Origin: Syntrophorhabdaceae bacterium
GTDB taxonomy: Bacteria; Desulfobacterota; Syntrophorhabdia; Syntrophorhabdales; Syntrophorhabdaceae
Direction: 5' to 3'
NCBI GenBank assembly: GCA_026416315.1
Contig: JAOAFK010000179.1
Span: forward strand, 1-8,994
Length of the DNA: 8,994 bases
Part shown: one piece after another, positions 6,135 to 8,994 of the stretch
How the letters are laid out: the number at the start of each line of letters is the position of its first letter
Position numbering within the stretch: position 1 is the stretch's first letter
Notes under the pieces: model-generated
Databases searched by the model: none
The model's input: only the letters and a program-made list of their open reading frames with translations
Told to the model about the DNA's origin: nothing
Made by a program: the position numbers and the translations under genes

Positions 6135-7817
6135 ATGGAACAAAAGGATTTCTTAACTACTGAATTAAAATCAGACCGAGGAATATCTTTACAGATCCTT
6201 CACAGAATAAAAGAGATAACAAAAGAGTTTCAAATTGTCTCTTTAAATCGTCAGATAGATGTATGCGAGGCCCTCTCCAAAGAGAGCCCTATTATTGATG
6301 TGGCCATCCTCGGACAGTTCAAGGCTGGAAAAAGTTCTTTTATTAACAGCATTATAGGAAAAAAGGTCCTGCCAGTGGGTGCTATCCCAGTAACTACAGT
6401 TATAACCCGTATCCAATACGGGCCTCAGGAGAGTGCCATAGTTTCATTTTTTGATAAAAAAAGGATAAAGGTAGGCTTAGATGAAATTGAAGAGTATATT
6501 TCAGAATCAAAAAATACTGCAAACAAGAAAAACGTGGAGGTAGTGGATATCGAGTTACCCACCCTTGAAAACTATCCAGGATTGCGTCTTGTAGATACCC
6601 CAGGTTTGGGAAGTATCTTTAAATACAACACAGAATTGTCCGAGGAATGGCTTCCAGAGGTGGGTGCTGCCATAATTGCCATAAGCTCTGATAGACCCCT
6701 TTCTGAGAATGATTTGAATCTTATCAAGGAATTGATGGAATTTACCCCAAGGGTTATCATTCTTCTTACAAAGGTGGACCTTCTAACAGAGGAACAGCAG
6801 AAAGAAGTGGTGAAGTTTTTCAAAGATTCCTTGAAAAAGGAATTTAATACAGACTTTCAGATTTTACTGTATTCTATCATCAAAGATACGGAACTTTACA
6901 AAAGATGGATCGATAAACTCTTAACAAGTCTTTCAATAAACAGGGATTCAGAATTTAAAGGCATTTTAAACCACAAACTCAGATCCATTACAAGACAGTG
7001 TATAAGCTACTTAGATATTGCGTATAAAACATCTTCCGCTGCTGATTCAGAAAGGGAACAGTTAAAAAAGGTCATCTTTGATGAAAAGGTAAACTATGAG
7101 CTCATTCAGTCAGAGCTTTCCCTTATTGCAAGGGAGAACAAACTCCAAACAAGGGAGCTCATCTCAAATTATCTCAATGAAAATCACAGGAAAAAGCTTA
7201 TACAGAAACTCACAAAAAAACTTGCCGAAGATATGTCTCAATGGAAAGGTAATCTCTGGAGGCTAACAAGGAACTATGAAAACTGGCTTATGGAAAATAT
7301 GACATTAGAGATGGATCATATATCGAGGACAGAATACAAACAGTTTTTCGGGACTTTGAAAAAGGCACACAACTCCATCTCCCGTTCTGTTGAGCTGTTT
7401 AGAAATTTACTTGACAGAAACATAGAAAAGGTACTTGGTATCAAACCTAACACTGTAAACTGGATAGTGGATGTTTCAGAGCCTGAACATCCTGATGTGG
7501 CATTCACAAAGACATTCGATTTTCATTTTGACCTTCTGTGGTTTCTATTTCCCATGTTTATATTTCGCAAAATTTTTGAAAAACACTTTATAAAACAGAT
7601 ACCCGGAGTTGTGGATATCCATCTTTCAAGGCTTGCCTATCAATGGGAAGTGAGGATCAATAAAACCATAGATGAAATAAAGAATCAGGCCCTTGAGTTT
7701 ATAAAGAATGAGCTTGCCACCATAGAGGCCCTTCTTACACAGGCAGGGGGAAAAACAGAAAAAATCATGGCAGAAAAGGATGAACTTCTGGAACTATTGA
7801 AAAAAACAGGCTCTTAA
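6135..7817 (+). CDS. Bacterial dynamin-like GTPase under a fluoride riboswitch
   Basis: A 560-residue large GTPase of the dynamin superfamily, expected to bind or remodel the inner face of the cytoplasmic membrane. G1 GQFKAGKS is at residues 60-67, G2 threonines 87-88 in PVTTVITR, G3 DTPG at 154-157, and G4 TKVD at 212-215. The GQFKAGKSSxxN P-loop and PVTTxxT switch I are typical of bacterial dynamins. The rest is mostly helical with long charged heptad-like stretches (stalk or neck). An aromatic hydrophobic segment at about 463-477 (FHFDLLWFLFPMFIF) flanked by basic residues could be the membrane paddle. The C-terminus (about 520-560) returns to amphipathic helix. Start ATG 6135 follows GGGAGGAG (6125-6132). 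In-frame TTG 6096 and ATG 6099 would put the start within the loop of the leader hairpin and are rejected. It stands alone, not in the tandem pair seen in some dynamins. Its fluoride role is inferred from the leader only. Confidence 0.85.
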   Translation: MEQKDFLTTELKSDRGISLQILHRIKEITKEFQIVSLNRQIDVCEALSKESPIIDVAILGQFKAGKSSFINSIIGKKVLPVGAIPVTTVITRIQYGPQESAIVSFFDKKRIKVGLDEIEEYISESKNTANKKNVEVVDIELPTLENYPGLRLVDTPGLGSIFKYNTELSEEWLPEVGAAIIAISSDRPLSENDLNLIKELMEFTPRVIILLTKVDLLTEEQQKEVVKFFKDSLKKEFNTDFQILLYSIIKDTELYKRWIDKLLTSLSINRDSEFKGILNHKLRSITRQCISYLDIAYKTSSAADSEREQLKKVIFDEKVNYELIQSELSLIARENKLQTRELISNYLNENHRKKLIQKLTKKLAEDMSQWKGNLWRLTRNYENWLMENMTLEMDHISRTEYKQFFGTLKKAHNSISRSVELFRNLLDRNIEKVLGIKPNTVNWIVDVSEPEHPDVAFTKTFDFHFDLLWFLFPMFIFRKIFEKHFIKQIPGVVDIHLSRLAYQWEVRINKTIDEIKNQALEFIKNELATIEALLTQAGGKTEKIMAEKDELLELLKKTGS

Positions 7818-7821
7818 ATAT

Positions 7822-8499
7822 TTATCCGTACTCTTCAAGGTAACGCTCGATATATTCTGTTACATTTTCATTTGGCCGATAGACGCCAAAATGACCCTCA
7901 CAAAGTATATCTGCTTTTAGTGCAAGAAGTCTTTCCATGGATTTTTTCCAGTCCGACAGATTTGCACCGAATTCAGGCAGAAATGGGCCATGGATATCCT
8001 GACCGAATAGCACCCTTTTGTCATGTATATCAAGATAAACTGATATGGAGCCTGGGGTATGACCCGGTGTATGAAGACAAACGACTTTATTATTACCAAA
8101 CTCTATAATCTCTTCTGTCTCTTTTAATTTCACATCAACAGGAAGGGGTTTAAAATCTACGCCATACCAGTAGGCAGCGGTCATCCTTTTATCACCCCTT
8201 TCTACAATCTCCGCATCTTTCTCATGCATAATGATCTGGGCGCCAAAACGTTTTCTTAATTCTTCTGCACCACCCACATGGTCTATATGACAGTGGGTAA
8301 GTATAATCTTTGAAAGTTTTTTTGGCTCAAGCCCAACTTTTTCTATATTTTTAATCAATGCATCCACACTATCTCCTGCACCCGTATCGATCATGATAAG
8401 CTCGCCTAAGTCAATGAGATATATGGAGCAATCCTTTGAATCTGTCATACCTGAATCACCTATAATGTAAATATCTTTTATAATTTCAACAGGTTTCAT
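7822..8499 (-). CDS. Metallo-beta-lactamase-fold hydrolase (glyoxalase II-like)
   Basis: A 225-residue cytoplasmic MBL-fold enzyme with no signal peptide. The complete dinuclear metal site is visible: HxHxDH as His69, His71, Asp73 and His74 (THCHIDHVGG), His147 in HTPGHTPGS, Asp168 in FGQDIHG, and His203 in CEGHFG. The pattern fits the thioesterase/glyoxalase II branch of the superfamily; I do not recognise a specific substrate. No rubredoxin or flavodoxin domain is attached, so it is not a typical flavodiiron protein. The start ATG 8499 has GAGGTT about 6 bases upstream. It ends 4 bp from the stop of the convergent dynamin-like gene, so no terminator fits between them. Its promoter overlaps that of the divergent exported protein. 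Confidence 0.85.
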   Translation of the reverse strand: MKPVEIIKDIYIIGDSGMTDSKDCSIYLIDLGELIMIDTGAGDSVDALIKNIEKVGLEPKKLSKIILTHCHIDHVGGAEELRKRFGAQIIMHEKDAEIVERGDKRMTAAYWYGVDFKPLPVDVKLKETEEIIEFGNNKVVCLHTPGHTPGSISVYLDIHDKRVLFGQDIHGPFLPEFGANLSDWKKSMERLLALKADILCEGHFGVYRPNENVTEYIERYLEEYG

Positions 8500-8538
8500 T
8501 TCAACCTCTATTAGATGATATTTGTTTTAAGTTTTCTT

Positions 8539-8566
8539 TTGACTAATATAACCTAAATTGTATAAT
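8539..8566 (+). promoter_or_regulatory. Strong sigma-70-like promoter for the small exported protein
   Basis: TTGACT (8539-8544) and a perfect TATAAT (8561-8566) are spaced by 16 bp. An AGGAGGG ribosome binding site (8577-8583) follows, just before ATG 8587, giving a very short leader of about 14 bases. Confidence 0.65.
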
Positions 8567-8574
8567 AAAATCAA
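8545..8574 (-). promoter_or_regulatory. Possible promoter for the MBL-fold hydrolase
   Basis: On the minus strand, TTGATT (8574-8569) and TATATT (8550-8545) are spaced by 18 bp. The site overlaps the plus-strand promoter almost completely, so the two polymerases would compete for the same DNA. The region is AT-rich, so a chance match is possible. Confidence 0.35.
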
Positions 8575-8586
8575 AGAGGAGGGCCA

Positions 8587-8898
8587 ATGAAACGCATAAT
8601 TTTTATTGCGTTTTTATTTGTGATTTTTTTCTCATCTATTTTATCAGCCTCTGAAAGGGGTATTAAAACCATCACCGGAGAAGTCATTGTCATAGATACT
8701 GGCGAAAGGTCGATCCTTGTAAAGAAAATCATGGGAAAACAGGAACTTATAAATGGAGGTATAGTGGATGATAACACAGAGATTATCATATCCGGCAAAA
8801 AAGGCACGCTGGAAGACATAAAGGTGAGCGACAGGGTCACGCTGTTTATGACCATAAGAGATGAGGATGTTTATATAAAGAAGATCATTAAAAAATAG
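8587..8898 (+). CDS. Small exported beta-rich protein of unknown function
   Basis: A 103-residue protein that I do not recognise as a named gene. The N-terminus is a classical Sec signal peptide: MKR, a hydrophobic core IIFIAFLFVIFF, then SSILSAS, with likely cleavage near residue 21. No lipobox cysteine is present, so it is probably periplasmic or secreted. The mature part of about 80 residues is predicted from its pattern to be a small beta barrel: TGEVIVIDTGERSILVKK, a second strand pair around NTEIIISGKK, then a motif LEDIKVSDRVTLFM and a final strand ending KKIIKK. This spacing (xGxVxxID...TxI...L.D.KV.D.V) resembles DUF5666-like OB-fold proteins, an unverified resemblance. It has a strong promoter and ribosome binding site of its own. 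No terminator is evident after the stop. Confidence 0.7.
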   Translation: MKRIIFIAFLFVIFFSSILSASERGIKTITGEVIVIDTGERSILVKKIMGKQELINGGIVDDNTEIIISGKKGTLEDIKVSDRVTLFMTIRDEDVYIKKIIKK

Positions 8899-8904
8899 TT
8901 TAAA

Positions 8905-8994
8905 TCATTCGTATTCCTTTGGCACCGCACATATAATAATAAACGGATTATTTAGAGATTTATTTTTGTATTGATGTTTTTCTCCGGGCATGAT
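8905..8994 (-). CDS. Possible 3' end of a minus-strand gene leaving the window
   Basis: The minus strand is open from the right edge to a TGA at 8907-8905, giving 29 codons that end in NPFIIICAVPKEYE. It would converge on the exported-protein gene with a 6-bp gap, in keeping with the tight convergent pairs elsewhere in the window. The fragment is too short to identify. The phrase IIICAVPKE resembles the N-terminal strand of purine nucleosidases, which would be odd directly before a stop, so it could also be a broken gene or chance. Confidence 0.3.
   Translation of the reverse strand: MMPGEKHQYKNKSLNNPFIIICAVPKEYE

Noticed and set aside
7872..8108. Plus-strand open frame of 78 codons opposite the MBL hydrolase
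   Set aside because: It lies entirely within a gene with a full metal-binding motif set and has no ribosome binding site; it is an antisense shadow.
1..8994. CRISPR arrays, insertion sequences, tRNA or rRNA genes
   Set aside because: No regularly spaced repeats, transposase motifs, terminal inverted repeats, or tRNA/rRNA conserved sequences were seen on either strand.

Overview
The window looks like chromosome of an obligate or strict anaerobe that makes an [FeFe]-hydrogenase. It is AT-rich, by eye roughly 40% G+C, with densely packed genes, ATG starts and strong GGAGG-type ribosome binding sites. All three dedicated H-cluster maturases (HydE, HydF, HydG) are present, but the hydrogenase structural gene is not. 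Protein flavour suggests a Gram-negative anaerobe of the Thermodesulfobacteriota/Nitrospirota kind. That placement is an impression, not a demonstrated assignment.

Left part (1-4412), H-cluster maturation: the 3' end of aspartate ammonia-lyase (aspA) is followed after 3 bp by hydF. A promoter and a small gap precede hydG. hydE lies on the opposite strand, tail to tail with hydG, and the two stop codons overlap. HydG makes the Fe(CO)2CN synthon from tyrosine, HydE processes it toward the diiron subcluster, and HydF is the GTPase scaffold that delivers the assembled [2Fe] unit. AspA releases ammonia and fumarate from aspartate, and ammonia is a plausible nitrogen source for the azadithiolate bridge. 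hydE seems to be read from a promoter whose -10 box lies only a few bases before its ATG cluster, which suggests a leaderless mRNA.

Middle part (4413-5888): a beta-decarboxylating dehydrogenase of the D-malate/tartrate dehydrogenase type (dmlA-like) is transcribed divergently from hydE. It converges on a small single-domain protein resembling EF-Tu domain 2.

Right part (5889-8994): the 5' leader at 6021-6070 holds a very clear fluoride riboswitch aptamer. It lies directly upstream of a bacterial dynamin-like GTPase rather than the usual fluoride exporter (crcB or eriC-F). The 3' pseudoknot strand of the aptamer can instead pair with the Shine-Dalgarno sequence of the GTPase gene, and a perfect 12-bp hairpin between them would bring the two together. 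This looks like a complete translational ON switch. It is the most interesting system in the window: a fluoride-induced membrane-remodelling GTPase. Beyond it are a convergent metallo-beta-lactamase-fold hydrolase, a divergent small exported protein sharing overlapping promoters with it, and at the right edge the possible 3' end of another minus-strand reading frame.
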